Assembly (NCBI RefSeq): GCF_040054535.1
Contig: NC_090785.1
Coordinates: 5,885,501-5,949,500, forward strand
Direction: 5' to 3'
DNA from: Antennarius striatus
Taxonomy: Eukaryota > Chordata > Actinopteri > Lophiiformes > Antennariidae
Length of the DNA stretch: 64,000 bases
Below, in pieces: positions 19,126 to 32,300 of this stretch. The position numbers and the translations under genes are program-made. The notes under the pieces are model-generated. The model did not search any database. It saw only the letters and a list, made by a program, of their open reading frames with translations, and was not told the origin of the DNA. How positions within the stretch are numbered: position 1 is the stretch's first letter; every line of letters starts with the position of its first letter.

Positions 19126-19131
19126 TTTATT
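19126..19131 (-). terminator. gla candidate poly(A) signal
   Basis: AATAAA on the minus strand, about 175 bp after the gla stop. It lies about 85 bp from the opposing rpl36a signal. Confidence 0.6.
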
Positions 19132-19306
19132 GTGCACACATAGGCTGAAAAATTCAAATCAATGTGCAAAACAAAATTCCATAATGCAAGATGAATTAAA
19201 TGTTAGTAGTAAGTTGATTCAAGTAGTCCCTTAAGACAATAACACACTTCATTTTTAAATGTAGAAACATTACAATCAGCATCTCAAGCACATAAAAGGA
19301 GTAGGA

Positions 19307-22300
19307 CTACAAAATGATGGTGGGTTTATGTTTGATGGTGTCCTCAAGGTGCCACTTCTTAAACCGCATCAAGTTGCTGATAGGACTGATAATAACAAGA
19401 GCCGTACCTGAAGGGTTGACGGATACCTTTGTGTTTTGATATGTCTGGATATTAGTTTTGTGCTGAGGCAGGATCTGTGACACCATACACTGAGGCTCAC
19501 AGACCTTCCAGCCAGGAGCCTCTTCAATATTGAACACTCTAGGACCTCCAATCTCCCTTGTGTTCATTATAGCAATGGCCAGTCTTTTGTCCGACAGAGG
19601 CCTCTCCCATACTTCAAAATCATTCACCTGTAAAGGAACATTCATACTTCTGACTATTTTGGAAAATTTCTAATTCTTACTGCCAGTTTTGATAGAAAGC
19701 ATTTAGGATTTCAAAAACTACCGGTACAATTAAAAGGCGGCGATTATGTTTTTACTTCTGACCTACCTTAGCAGTGAGAGATCCTTGCTTTCCCATTGGA
19801 TCTTGGTTTATGGCAATGATGTCCCTGTTCTGCAGCAGGGCTTTGGAGCGTGGACAAATGTCCCTCAGGTCATTCGACATGAGCAGAGGGGCTGCCATAA
19901 TGGCCCATAAAGCCATCTGAGACTCCTGCTGGTTGTGACTCAGGCCAAAGTTGCCAATTATGAGCTGAAAACATGGAACATTTTCAGTGCAATTAAAATA
20001 AAGTTGGGACTCGTAAAAACAAAGATTTGCTTGTGAACTTCTTGCTGACTGGCTTTTTTTTATTCATCAGCACCTACATTTTAGCCTGGTTCTGTTTAAA
20101 AGAAGCGAATCACCACCTAGCCATGAAAAAAAAACTTCTCTCTTCGGCTTTTTCCTCCATGGGTCGCCACAGCAAATCAGTTTCCTCCATCTAACCCTGT
20201 CTTCTTCATCCTCTCCTCTCACACCAACTACCTTCATGTCCTCTTTCACTACATCCATAAACCTCATCTTTGGTCTTCCTCTAGGCCTCCTGCCTGACAG
20301 TTCAAAACTCAGCATCATTCTACCAATATATTCACTATCTCTCCTCTGGACATGTCCAAACCATCTCAGTCTGGCCTCTCTGACTTTATCTCCAAAACCT
20401 CTAACATGTGCTGTCCCTCTGATGTACTCATTCCTGATCCTATCCATCCTGGTCACTCCCAGAGAGAACCTCAGCTTCTTCATCTCTGCTACCTCCAGCT
20501 CTGTCTCCTGTCTTTTCCTCAGCAATTTTTTTCTTTTAAAGGATCGATTTCATAAAGTGGTCAGAAGTTAATATATATGCTGATAGTTTGAATTTATTAT
20601 CTTTGGACATTGCAAATTCCAATGTTTGCTAGCTGAAATGTTACCATACTAAGAGCGATACCAAAGTTTTAATCTATTTTTGTGACAGAAAACTGTCAGT
20701 TGATGTTCTTAATCTTCTAAATATCAACCTGTTCCAACTGTTAGAGCTCCACTACAGCTTCAAAATGCAGCTCTGAGGCTCTGACAGTGAGGTTTTTAAA
20801 ATGCTAATCAAACAGCTACATCTTGGTAGATGAAGGCCGGTGGTTTTATGCTGTTTGAGGTCAAAGAGAGGTGGGTACCATATCGGGGTCATTCCAACCT
20901 CCAGGGCCAGCTGAGGGGGTAATGATGTCCTGATGAGAAGCAGTCCAGGTCAAGATGGACTTGACAGAGCTCCATGAGTCGTACACGTCATTGAAATTGC
21001 GCCAGTGGTTGCATGTCTCACGGATCACTGTGTAGTTGGGCTGGAGGCAAAGAAGTGCTTGTTTATAACATGTGATGCACTGTTGTCATACAGCTGATCA
21101 ACATTGGAAATATTAGTTTTTATTTTAGCAGCACAGTCTTAACACCATAGAACACACTAAGGATGCCTTTTAGATATTTTCTTAAATTGAATATAATTTT
21201 GCTCTCGCGTGATGCATTTGCCAAAGAAATATTTTAATGTGATATGAAAAGAAGCATTAAATGTTTTATGTTTCAGCATAAAAAATGATGGAATCAATCT
21301 AATAAATTGCCATTTTTATTTAAAACAAAAACAACTTATTTCTCACCTGTCGGAGAGGCCACTCGTACAAAGGCCACTCACAAGAGTACAAGATATGTCT
21401 TCCTGTTTTGTTTAGTGCTTTTGACATGTTCATGTACCCTTAAGCAGAATAAAAATAATAAAGAAGTGGAATTATAACCTGCATGTCACCTTATCTGTGG
21501 AGAGTGGAGATTCAATTGTAAAATATTCTGAAAAAACAAGTAAACAAACAAACCCTACCTTCTCCCAGTAAGGTTTTGTCCATGTAGCAGCCATCAAATT
21601 TTAGTAGATCCACATCCCAGTCTGCAAATGTCTGAGCATCTGTCTCATAATAACCAAGACTGCCAGGGTATCCAGCACATGTCTGTTTCCCCACGTCTGC
21701 ATAAATACCCAGCTTCAGTCCTTTAGAATGGACCTTTAAAACAGAACAATACAATAAAAATATTTAGAAGCACTAATTGCAGTTTTGCTTTTGGCGGCAA
21801 GTTGGTATTATCTACCGGTAGGGGGCGATGTTGTACAGCTATTAAAAAAACGCTTTGCTTCAGCCAGCCTCAAAATATCGGTATGTTTCCCGGTGAATGT
21901 TACATTTCAGCTGTCACAGTCTTAAAGTCCAGAATGTTTCACTACATCGTTACTGCAGAGAAGAGGATGACTGGCAGCATACTTTCACATATAAGACAGC
22001 ATGTGTCTACATCTCTACCTTTGCTCCAGGTGCTGGATTTCTATGTGTTATGAAATCTGAGACACCACTGCCCCTCTCCCTATCATTACATTTTTTTAAA
22101 AAACTGCAGTTTGGCTCAAATGGATGCATAATGGACAAGTCATCAATTTTACTTTGGAGGTTATTTTTCCAGGGCTTGTCAAGGATTTCTAAACATAGAT
22201 GTGTCGCACCACAGGTTTGTTACCCACTCAATGTCATATTGCAAAAATGTGAGTGACATAATTTATAGATATACTGCACATCCCAATATGACATTCATAA

Positions 22301-24396
22301 TGAAGCCCAAAGAATGTAAACTATTATAAAAAGCAGACCACAGTCTGACTATGACAAGTCTACCTTACTACCTTAATCAGTGGTAGTATTAGAAATTTGT
22401 AGTAAAACAATTTGTTGTCAAAATTATTATTTTTTGTCTAGACAGGATTCCAAACCAAAATATGTAGCGGAAAAAATTCTCATGAAAGCTCTCTAGACTT
22501 TGTCACTTGTCAAACTGTTAATACGTGATGCCATTGTTTAATTTCCGTCTCATTAAAATGTTGATTTTTGTGATCATCTGATTATGTTCCAAATATCAGA
22601 ATCAATTATTCTTACTTGTGAAAAAAGAAACTGTTTTAAAAATCTCTTAAATCACCATTGCATCTCTTCTGAACCCATTTGAATTTAAAAAATGTCATTT
22701 CCATTGGTGAAAACTAAATTACTTCTGGTCAGCTCTACCGATGAAATGTTAAACAGTCCATCATATTCTCAAATACTTCTCGCCTTTCTAGTCTATCTGA
22801 TCTCATCTCTCTTTGATGTCTAAAGAGGGGTGACGGCATTTGCTTCTTTTATTTCCTACCACTCACATAGTCAGCCAGCTTCTTGAGGCCCCCAGGGAAT
22901 CTGATTGGGTCTGCTTGCAGGCGGCCCTGGGCATCGCGCTGGTGGGAGGGCCAGCAGTCATCAATGCAGACGTACTCGTAACCTGCCTCTTTCCAGCCCT
23001 CCTTTACCATCATATCCGCCATCTGCATGAATAGATGTTCACTGCCAGAACAACAGGAGAAAGGCAGAACTGATACAATCATTTGTTTATAGCCATTGTT
23101 TTTCACTGGCCCTTCCCATGTTAATAAAAGACCTCTCAACTGCAGGGTGTGTGAGTTCCTTTGCAATGTTCTTTGCAAATTGATATTATTGTTTGTATCA
23201 TTGCTCATTTCTTGTCATTAAAACCACCCGGTTTCTCAGACAATCTGGGGTGGTGCAAATCAGACCAGATAAATGAAAATTTATCCAAGGAGTCCTTGAA
23301 TTACACAATAAGCATAATAATTATAGCATAGTAATCACAAACAATAATGCAATCCATATGCAAAATAATTTTTACATGTGCCTTTCTTATCAGTTTGAAA
23401 TTCTAATTATGAGATAAGTCAGAATTCCAACATAGGGATATTTTTTTGAAGTCAATGACCTGCAGGGATGTAGCTAGACCCATTCTACTGCAGCCCGTAC
23501 CTCATTATTGATCCGCTCTGCCTCAGTAAAAGCTCACATTCGAGTTTAAACCACCTCCCGCGTTTAGCTGGCAGCTGATTAATGATTAATAATGGAAAAT
23601 AATCAATATTTTTACTCACAGTGGTACAGCAATGCAGCTTTTCAAAATGTAAGCCCTGATACAGATAGTTTATAGTCTGGGTACTACACATCACATTTGT
23701 GTATGCTCAGCATAAATGTTGAGCTGCTCTACTCAGCAGTATGCATTCACTTTCAAATATGAATCATAGTTATGACAACACAGCAGGACTAAAGAAACTA
23801 TTTTACACCAAGCAGATTATTTAATTTTGATGATGAAATAATATGGCTGGTATAGCTAACCTAGTTGCAGGTCTATAACATGTAAAAACCTGGAGGATAA
23901 TTTGGATTTGCAGGTTACACACTTGGGGTTGTGGGTGTTACAGAATTGCTTCCGTCATTAAGAGCTGAAAAAATTACTTAAGTATGTAATGGTTCACTAA
24001 GAGTGTAGATGGCACACAAATGGAACTAAACAACGGGACACCAAATCTAAGCCATTCTTTATTGAGTTTTGTGACTGAATTAGGAATGAAAGATAGTTTG
24101 AAGGAGTTGCGGTAAGACCACGAGTGACAGTAGCAAGAGTTAGGTACTTGTGAAATGACAACTTTCATTGTGCTTTAGCTTACAATAGTGTCAGACTGCT
24201 GAATCACAGCCACCTGACAGCTCTCTGACGCTCACCTGATGCAGTTATCCGGGTCCTTGTCACAGTCGGTGTTACACATGAATCTCTCCCAGTGCAACCA
24301 GCCCATTGTGGGTTTCAGCGCCAGTCCATTATCCAACGCTTCAGCAGCAGGACTGATTAAGCCGACAATGCCCAGGAGAAACACAAGGCTGCACAT
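19307..24396 (-). CDS. gla: Alpha-galactosidase A, lysosomal, complete, seven exons, 427 aa
   Basis: A lysosomal glycoside hydrolase (GH27) that removes terminal alpha-galactose from globotriaosylceramide and related glycolipids. Exons in transcript order: 24236-24396, 22867-23041, 21559-21733, 21347-21438, 20879-21040, 19767-19964, 19307-19627; all joins are in phase. A signal peptide covers residues 1-20 ([13 protein letters not shown], cleaved before LDNGLA). Conserved blocks include [24 protein letters not shown] and [12 protein letters not shown]. The nucleophile is D159 in LLKFDGCY (human D170) and the acid/base is D219 in RNFND (human D231). Length is close to human (429). Sequons are NMS174, NKT180 and NYT203; the human N139 site is lost (K128). 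Intron 5 holds a LINE fragment and intron 2 may hold repeat debris near 21800. Neighbour rpl36a matches the human order. In human, loss causes Fabry disease. Confidence 0.96.
20127..20525 (-). mobile_element. RTE-like LINE 3' fragment in gla intron 5 (copy 3 of 3)
   Basis: The minus strand reads [18 protein letters not shown], then [17 protein letters not shown] and [14 protein letters not shown], ending LICCGDP and a lysine-rich tail. It lies in the same orientation as gla, between exons 5 and 6. Its frame is open over most of the fragment. Confidence 0.85.
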
Positions 24397-24471
24397 TTTT
24401 ATTTATTTTTTGTTGTTAAACTCGACAGTGTCGGGCCAACACTACTCAGCTACAATGACAATAAGTGACGG

Positions 24472-24580
24472 TATTTATATCTGGGCCCATTTCCTAGTGG
24501 AATCCACCGTCAGCCCGCCCCTACCATGATTGATGTAATTTTGGACCAATGAGATTAGAATGCGTCTATATCTGTCCAAT
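24472..24580 (-). promoter_or_regulatory. gla promoter: TATA box, GC box, two CCAAT boxes
   Basis: Reading away from the gla ATG on the minus strand: TATAAATA within 24472-24480, an Sp1-type GGGGCGGGC at 24514-24522, and CCAAT pentamers on the plus strand at 24546-24550 and 24576-24580. The TATA position predicts transcription starting near 24445, giving a 5' UTR of about 50 bases. Confidence 0.6.
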
Positions 24581-24849
24581 GGCAGTACACACAGAGTAGG
24601 TCATCAGAAACAAGGAAGTGTGAGCGTCCAGATGAAAACATGGAAAGTCAGCGGCCGGTTTTGACGTTTAGTCATTATTTTTAGCACAATGGGTTGCCAT
24701 GTTAATGCATGGTCTAGTTGTTTTAGAATCTTGTTTATTTAATGACTCAAACAAAAAATGTCCAGTCTTGAGATTTATTTTTTTTTAAATTTTATATACT
24801 CTAATGATCTCCAAAGGTAAATTAGATCATTAGATCACTTACATGTGTA

Positions 24850-25030
24850 GTGTGTACATGCCCTGTAACACACACACAACGGGCCTGGGCTGCATTGGGG
24901 GGGGGGGGGGAAGGAGACACCCCCCACTGTCACTTCACACTCCCAAATGAGTGGGCGGGAGTGGGAATAGAACCGCCAATCTTGTGATGATTGGACGAGC
25001 CGCTCTACCAACGGATCCACTGCCGCCCAC
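24850..25030 (-). mobile_element. tRNA-derived SINE
   Basis: The minus strand begins GGGCGGCAGTGG and carries an A-box-like TGGATCCGTTGG (25008-25019) and a B-box-like GGTTCTATTCCC (24963-24974), at tRNA spacing. A non-tRNA body follows, with a run of about 14 C on this strand (24897-24910) and GT-rich sequence. The head resembles a common teleost tRNA-derived SINE. It starts about a dozen bases beyond the tRNA-Asp gene, on the same strand. Confidence 0.6.
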
Positions 25031-25041
25031 AAAACGAGGAA

Positions 25042-25113
25042 CTCCCCGTCGGGGAATCGAACCCCGGTCTTCCGCGTGACAGGCGGAGATACTGTCCACT
25101 ATACTAACGAGGA
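25042..25113 (-). tRNA. tRNA-Asp (GTC)
   Basis: A 72-base cloverleaf: acceptor TCCTCGT pairing with ACGGGGA, discriminator G, anticodon loop CTGTCAC (GTC, Asp), and T arm with GGTTCGATTCC (B box). In the anticodon stem both members of the first pair differ from the usual tRNA-Asp (T-A instead of C-G), so pairing is kept. A TTTT run about 10 bases downstream is a Pol III terminator. It may be a functional gene or a tRNA-derived pseudogene. Confidence 0.88.
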
Positions 25114-28100
25114 AGTAGGAGCAACACATGTGTCATCTCCTTAGATAGAGGATAGCAAAACACCAGCGTTTGTCTTCGCTCTTTGTGCTACAGAGAGACA
25201 TCAGTATCGATCATTGTCTCAGCAAGAACCATTTCAGCTTCTTCTGTGCGTCTGTAAACCTGTATAGTCTCTTTAGGACCTCAAAAACAACGTTGTTTTC
25301 ACGTTTGTGGTCATTTATTTTGCTGCTAATAAAGGTATGAAAAAGCTATTTAGTCCAAGGAGTTGAACTGTCTTAATAAAAATAAAAAAAGGAACATTAA
25401 GTTCTTCACAAAAACATTTAAAAAAAAATCACATTCACCTTTCCTACAAAGAGTCAACATTCTAACTATTCTTACCGTAAATCTGTTGTTTTTGGGGATC
25501 AGGTGCTTGGTATTAATTCTGCATTTTTTTAAAGTCAAAGATTAAAAAAAAAAATCCTCAGTATTGCATGCTTTGGTTTGGGATGGATCATGACCTAGTG
25601 TCCGAAACAAAATCTTGTTTTCAGCTAAGATTCTCAACCATAGACACAAAAGCAGCAGCTACTATATAGATTTATTTTCACTGCAGTAACGAAAGAAATA
25701 AAATTGCCCAATTTATCTCATTGTTCCCTGAAGTGCCCTCACATCAAAAATGCCATACACTATGAGCAATAAGGAAATTATAATTGAATATACATATCAG
25801 TGATACCTCAAGCTATGTATTATTGCTAGATCAAAGAAAACTAATTTGTCTAGTGCACAAATTAAATTAATGACAACCAAGTTCCTTAATTCAGCTTTAA
25901 ATGGACACCCTGCTATAGAACTAAATTAATCCTGAATGTTTTTCCTTAAAAAACTGTCAGATTGTTTCACACATGCAGAGAGAGTGATGAGTTTAGCATT
26001 CCACACAGCTAGTTTGTTGATTTTGCAAACAAAATCAGATATTTATGAGTTTCTTCAGGGGCATTGAACAGCTGAAACTTCAGAGGGGTGGCATCAGTAG
26101 CCTGTTTCAGTCAAACCCTGTTGTGATCCTGGTCGTTACTCTTCACTGTTTCCTGATATTGACAGGAATGTAAACAAATGAGGAAGAATCTATGAACGAG
26201 CACAACCCTCGATTATAATAATCATATTCCACATTCCCTCCGCTGGCCGAATGAGAAAAAGGGAGCATTAATGAACACAAAACTTGACCTTTCAGCAAAA
26301 TGTCAAGGGTGTCTGTTTGAACCCTAAACATTATCAGAGGCTTGACCTGGGTATGGGTCTGATCCAAACAATTTGTCACCTGCTATAGCTCATATCAGTC
26401 CCAGCGAGCAAAGGCTTTGAGACTCTAAATGTCAGATTTCAATTTGATTCACCTCTTGCTGATGGATGGAACAATCCATTTCACTTGAATACACAGTCTC
26501 CTCTTTGCGAAAATTGGATCTTGCCCACCTTCATGATAGAGATCCTTGTTTTCAGCAGCACTGCATAAAAGACTAGTGTGCCCCTGTCTGTGGGGTGGTT
26601 AATTGAGATCGTTGACAGATGGGCAACCTGTGTGTTCTGTCTTACTTATAGTGCCATGGTGCTTTGATGCCTATCCATCATATCGCTTCCTTTGCTACTG
26701 TCTTGTAATTGAAGAGCCTGTCACTGCTGACTTATGTTGGCAACTTTTTTATGAATTGCATTGGGATAAAATGAAAGGGGAAGCTGTTAGGGTGCCAAGG
26801 AGTTCCATTATTGTATTGATCTATAGGGACAGGTGAGAGCACAAATGCCATACCTGAAGTTTATAAATACAGCAGTCAAGACTTGACGATGCACTTGCCT
26901 TCAGTAGAAAAGCATTTAATGTCCTTAATTAACTGCTTAAGTTGTTTATGTGAATGTCACAAGGGATGGAGCCTACCTGTGCTGATTCTGCTATTTTAAT
27001 TAGGTACTTGTTAAACTGAGAAATTGCTTTTGGTAATATGCTTACAATATGACCTGTAAATTACTTTTTAAATAAATGGTATTTTTCTTAGTTTGGTTAT
27101 TATTTTGCAAGCATATGGTTGTAAGCAATTGTTGTTGTTTTTCATTCATTCATCTTCCTAAGTCACTTCATCCGCTGCCGTGGGTTGAGGGGTGCTGAAG
27201 TCTATGGGAGCTTGAGGCAGGGGACACTCAGGGTGTTGAATTTTGGAATGGAGATGAACCGTTAGCAGGTCTGGTTACAAAAGTGGATCCATGACTTTGC
27301 ATTCTGAAATCCTAAGGGAAGACATTGTGATGGCAGACATAACTGATTACCATTCCAACTATCATCTGATTATTTATTTTTAAATGGGTCACATGCAGTA
27401 TAGTCATTCAAATCAGGAGAGATAAGTGAAATCAAGAACCATACCTTTATTATGGAACATGATCAGATATGATGAAGAGTAGACCCAGTAGGGAGATTTT
27501 TGTGACTGTGTATCCTGAGGAGGAAAAAAACAGAGCCTCCATGGACTCCAATCACCAGTAGTGGTCGTGGTGGTGATGGCTGATGACTCAACCAGAGACA
27601 AGAAACATAAAACAGACAGAAAAAGGAACAAGTTTAAAAGGAAACTGTGCTGCTTGATAGATCTGAGCAGCTTAACAGTAAAGATAACAGTTCAGATGGC
27701 AATGTAATATATATTATGTGTAATGTAATATTTAGTCCGGCCATATTTATTCACATTTAGTTAAATGTTTGTTTAGCAAATCTTCAATTAACTGGTAATT
27801 AGTAAAAATGAAAAATTGAAACATGTGATGATTCACTGGACTGTAGATATATTTAATTAAGTTTTCAATAGTTTAGTCAAGTTGGTCAAATTATAAATAA
27901 AAAGTCATTAACGTGTTGTGCATCTTCAACGTGACATTCCTGTGTTACCAACATGATGGTAAATCCTCTTCCTCTAGATGCCATGTCGGAGGAATCATTT
28001 GAAGCTGTTATTGGTTATTTAATGTTATTTTTGTACGGACTCATTGCTGAGATTTCTCATTTCTAAGTGAAGTCAATGAACTCTCCATTGACTCAGGATG

Positions 28101-29267
28101 TAGGATGGCACGTGCTGCACTAACAACAGCTTCCATGTCACACAAGCTGCATGTTCTGACAGATGAAGGCAATTTTCTCTCTTTAATGATGCCCTGCTTT
28201 CCTCTGATCAATTATTTGACATCGCATTTGACACATAAACAGACAGCAAATTAATTTGTTTTAAAATATAGCAACTTGCCTTGGGTTTAGTCCTGCTTCT
28301 CTGCAGCTCCCCTGCAGATTGTTAGATACTATACTGGGGTGGGTGTTGTTTTTATCAATAAACCTTCATTATAAATTATTTACCAAATAGATTATTCACT
28401 GCCTTAAAAGTTTTGATTAAAAAGAGCACTCTCATTATTCTTGTTTACATGTTTACATGTATTTACTATTCAATTGCAATTTTTCCAGATGAAGGAAAAA
28501 AGAGCCATGGATACCTTATGGTCCGATTTCCAGGCACTGCATCAAACATTTGTCACTTTTCTGTATTGGAAATCTAGCCACCCATTACTCATTTACTCTC
28601 ACGCCAATGTAAGAATAATGTCCAATGAGTCTTAGGGTTTACATCTCAAATATTATTACAGATCATTTTCGGAGCAGCAGAAAGAGTGCAGTGTTTCAGT
28701 AGCCTGTACTCCAGAATGTATTTTGAGGAAATCTATTTTATTAGTGTAACAGATACACAAGTCTATTTGTAGTCTTAAAAGACAGGGAGTACACAAAGTC
28801 TGACCTTTGCACTGGGTATTTTTATAAAAGCATGAACCTGCCAGGACTGATTTTTACGTTTGAGGAGACCTGATGATTGATGCTCTTCGCTATGATAACA
28901 TTGTGTAATATTGTGTATTATAGGAAGGAAACAAAGCATAGCGAGAAATCAATAACAAGAATTCTGATAAAGTCAATATTTATTCATCTTGAATACAAAA
29001 AAAACCTCTTGTAGATATTTTTTTATCTTCTTCTGGGAAATTAGATGCAATCTATAGATGCAATCTTCTGAAATTCTCATTAATAAGATCTCTTCCAATC
29101 CCAATGAAACTTGTTGGATTTCTGGAAATAATTTTGTCCAACATAACATTATTTGTTTTGACATTGTGCGTGTATTGATTTAGCAGGGATATCAAGCCAC
29201 GTGTGGCCCCTGGGACTGCATTGTTGGTCGATGTGTTGGTCCACGGCATGTTGCAGACATTCACTGT

Positions 29268-29309
29268 GCTAAAATGATGATCCCCGGTGCTAAGATGACG
29301 ATCCCCGGT
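29268..29309. repeat. 21-bp tandem duplication
   Basis: Two adjacent 21-bp units ending ATCCCCGGT differ at two positions. Confidence 0.85.
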
Positions 29310-32300
29310 GTTTCATTTAGTGTCAACGTGAGGTTGAACTTTGTGATTCAACACAGCAGGAAGGATTGGCATGGAATTTGGTACAGACAGAATGAATTAT
29401 GTCTTGTTTATGGAAATAACAACCACCAAACAAGTGATGTTTACAGACTTTGTTTGCTGCTGTAATTAGTGAATGCAATTTTGCTACTAACATAAAGCTG
29501 CATCTTAAATCCATGCTGTCATTTAGGTTTTCTCATAGCTGAGGTGTTCTTCTTTTTAATTCTTAGTCGGCAGCACAGGGAAATTTATTCAAATGACAAA
29601 TGTTACTGCATGTATGCCATATTTTATAACTTTTTCCAGCTTGACCAGAATAATATTGAAAATAAAAATTCTCAGAGGGATTATCTATTATGGATTTAAC
29701 TTCAACATAATAACATGCTGATGTTAACATTAAATAAATCCCATCCCAACAATGAAGAAAACCCCCCCAATATATTTAAGGGATTCTGAATTTCAGAAGA
29801 TGCTTGATTTGACGGCTGAATTGCTGAGTGCTTGTTTGAAGATGGTTTTACTTTAATTAACCCGTTTGCTGCCATTCCAAACGCGGTGACCTTTGGGTGT
29901 TTTCTTTATTACCGACTCATTTGCAGCTGCTGGTTATTTATGATCATAGGTCATACTGTACAGTACATACAACAGCTGCTGTATTACATAAGATGTCTCT
30001 TGTTTAACATGAAGTGCATAAACAGACTTTTATAACTTCATCTCCTCTTTCATGGTGTCACATGCTGCAACTGTGAATTAAATACATGCCTGACCTTTTC
30101 ACATAGCCATTAAATGTGATGCTTTGAAAAGTGGAATCACCAAATCAATCATATGCCCAGCGGCTTGCAGCTTCAGAGCTTACAAGTTTTCCAATATAGG
30201 AACTGTACAGAGTAGATGTTATCTGAAACTAAAGATCTACAAGTTTTTGTGTTCTCCCTTTTGCAACTGAGTACTTTCTAACAACTCTGAAAGAGTAGAA
30301 TCAATTTGTCTTTTTTTGAGTTGCACTTTTTGTTTAATTTTTAATTTTAGGTTGAAAAACTCTCCGTATATATTTTCTGTGACTGTCTCCATTTTACCTG
30401 AAGAAATTATTCTGTATATGAGTTCAATATATTTCAGGTTACCACAAACCTGAAAATTGATTTCTCAGCGTGGGTTTGAAGCCTAGAGCACATTTTTTGT
30501 TATGTTTTCTGTGAAAGGAAAAACAAATAATTTTTCACAACACTATTCCATTTTTCTGATATGATATAAAATGTGTTGTTATGTTGGTATATTTGCAGAT
30601 GGAAATAAGCAATAACCAAAGTGTAGTAGGTTATTTAGTCATCTATTGAACCCGCTCATGCAGAATGCAGTGGAGTCAAGGAAAAGGTTTTAAAAGGCAG
30701 TAGGGTTGCATTTTCCATTCTTAGTTAAACTTATACAATCATCCTTCATGACAGCAAAAGAGCACACACGTGACCTTAATGGACGGAAACATAGATTCAA
30801 TAAGTAGGTACCCTGTGAAATTTCAAAATACTTTAAACTAGAAAACATTGTCAGGAGGATGCACGAATCAGGATTTAAAGAGCAGCGTCACCATGGTAAC
30901 AAGGCAAGATCACAGTCACTGTGCATTCAGATCTGATGATTGTAATTCCATGTCCATGTTGTAAAGCAACAAACCTCCCCCCACCCCACCACATTGTTTA
31001 CCAACCTGTGAAATCTCTAACATGCTAAAAGGGAGGCTCCAGCTCATTATCCCTGTTCCACTTGGCTGGTAAGCTTTTCGACACTTGAATTAAATGGCAG
31101 AGGCGTAATTGGATTCAAATGGAATTTTAACCTATTAGAATAAATTTCTGTGCTGGAAGACGCTACAATTTTAGTGCTTGTTTTTTCCACATTAAATGCT
31201 AACGAGGAAGCCCTAGTCAGAGTTTCTAAATGATCTAACACAGAGATTAAAGGTTGTAATTGCGATTAACCTTGCAAACAATTTTTTTTATATAAAAGTT
31301 ATTTGAAAAAGGACAACTCACACCTGGTGTGGAGGATTAGAAGCTATGTTTTTCCTATTTTCCTCATTGATTAAATGTGATGACAGGATTTAAATAAACA
31401 AGACATGCACTGACATGCTTTTAGAGATTAAATCTGCTGTGTTTTTAGGAAAAGCCAAGACCAACAGAGGAAAAACTAACTTTTCAGGTTTTTAACATAA
31501 CTGAACCTCCTTTATGTGACCTTTTTTTTTGATGTAGCTTTGTGGACACAGAGGATAACTCCAACTTTTCCAAGCTGTTTCTGTGAAAAGGGTTTTTGAA
31601 GCTATTCATACTTTCACTCTAGCTCTGATGGGAAAGTTTCTCTGTGACACCATGAATCCAAGGAGAAGAGAGCCCTCGTGCCTTAAGCCTTTTCTGTAGT
31701 GGACTTGAAGGTTGAAATAACGACATTAAAGCACATCATGAATCCCACATTTGCTCAGCTTGTCTGTCTATCAGTCATACAACTACTTTAAAAGTCTCCT
31801 GTCACCCTGTCCAAGCAGGCAGAATTCTTTTTGACAGTTACTGTTTTTGAACCAGTCCTTTTGTCTATTTGAGCTCCTCATCATCTGTGACAGCAGATTC
31901 TTGGCTGCTTGACAGATGATTCAGTCCATGCTCGGCTTCTGCAGTAAACAGTATGGATTTTTTTTTTTAAATGACTGACAGCAAATCATGCTATATAAAT
32001 AATTAGAGCCTCCTGTGAATTACATTACATCAAAGAAATATGCGTGGCTTTTAATAGACTCAATATTACTCTCCCAGCAACATTAATACATCCCACAGTG
32101 AAAGACTTTTACTGCAGGTAAAAAAAAAGAAGACGTTTGGCTTAAAATACATAGATGTCATAACTTGAGCTTAAGTCTAAGAAATAAATGCCATCTTACC
32201 TGATTATTTCAATGTGAAATTTCTTTCACATTGGCTGAGTTTTACACAACGAAGAGAAAGAGAAACAAGTAACATTTCCATTCTTCTTGATTTCTATTTA

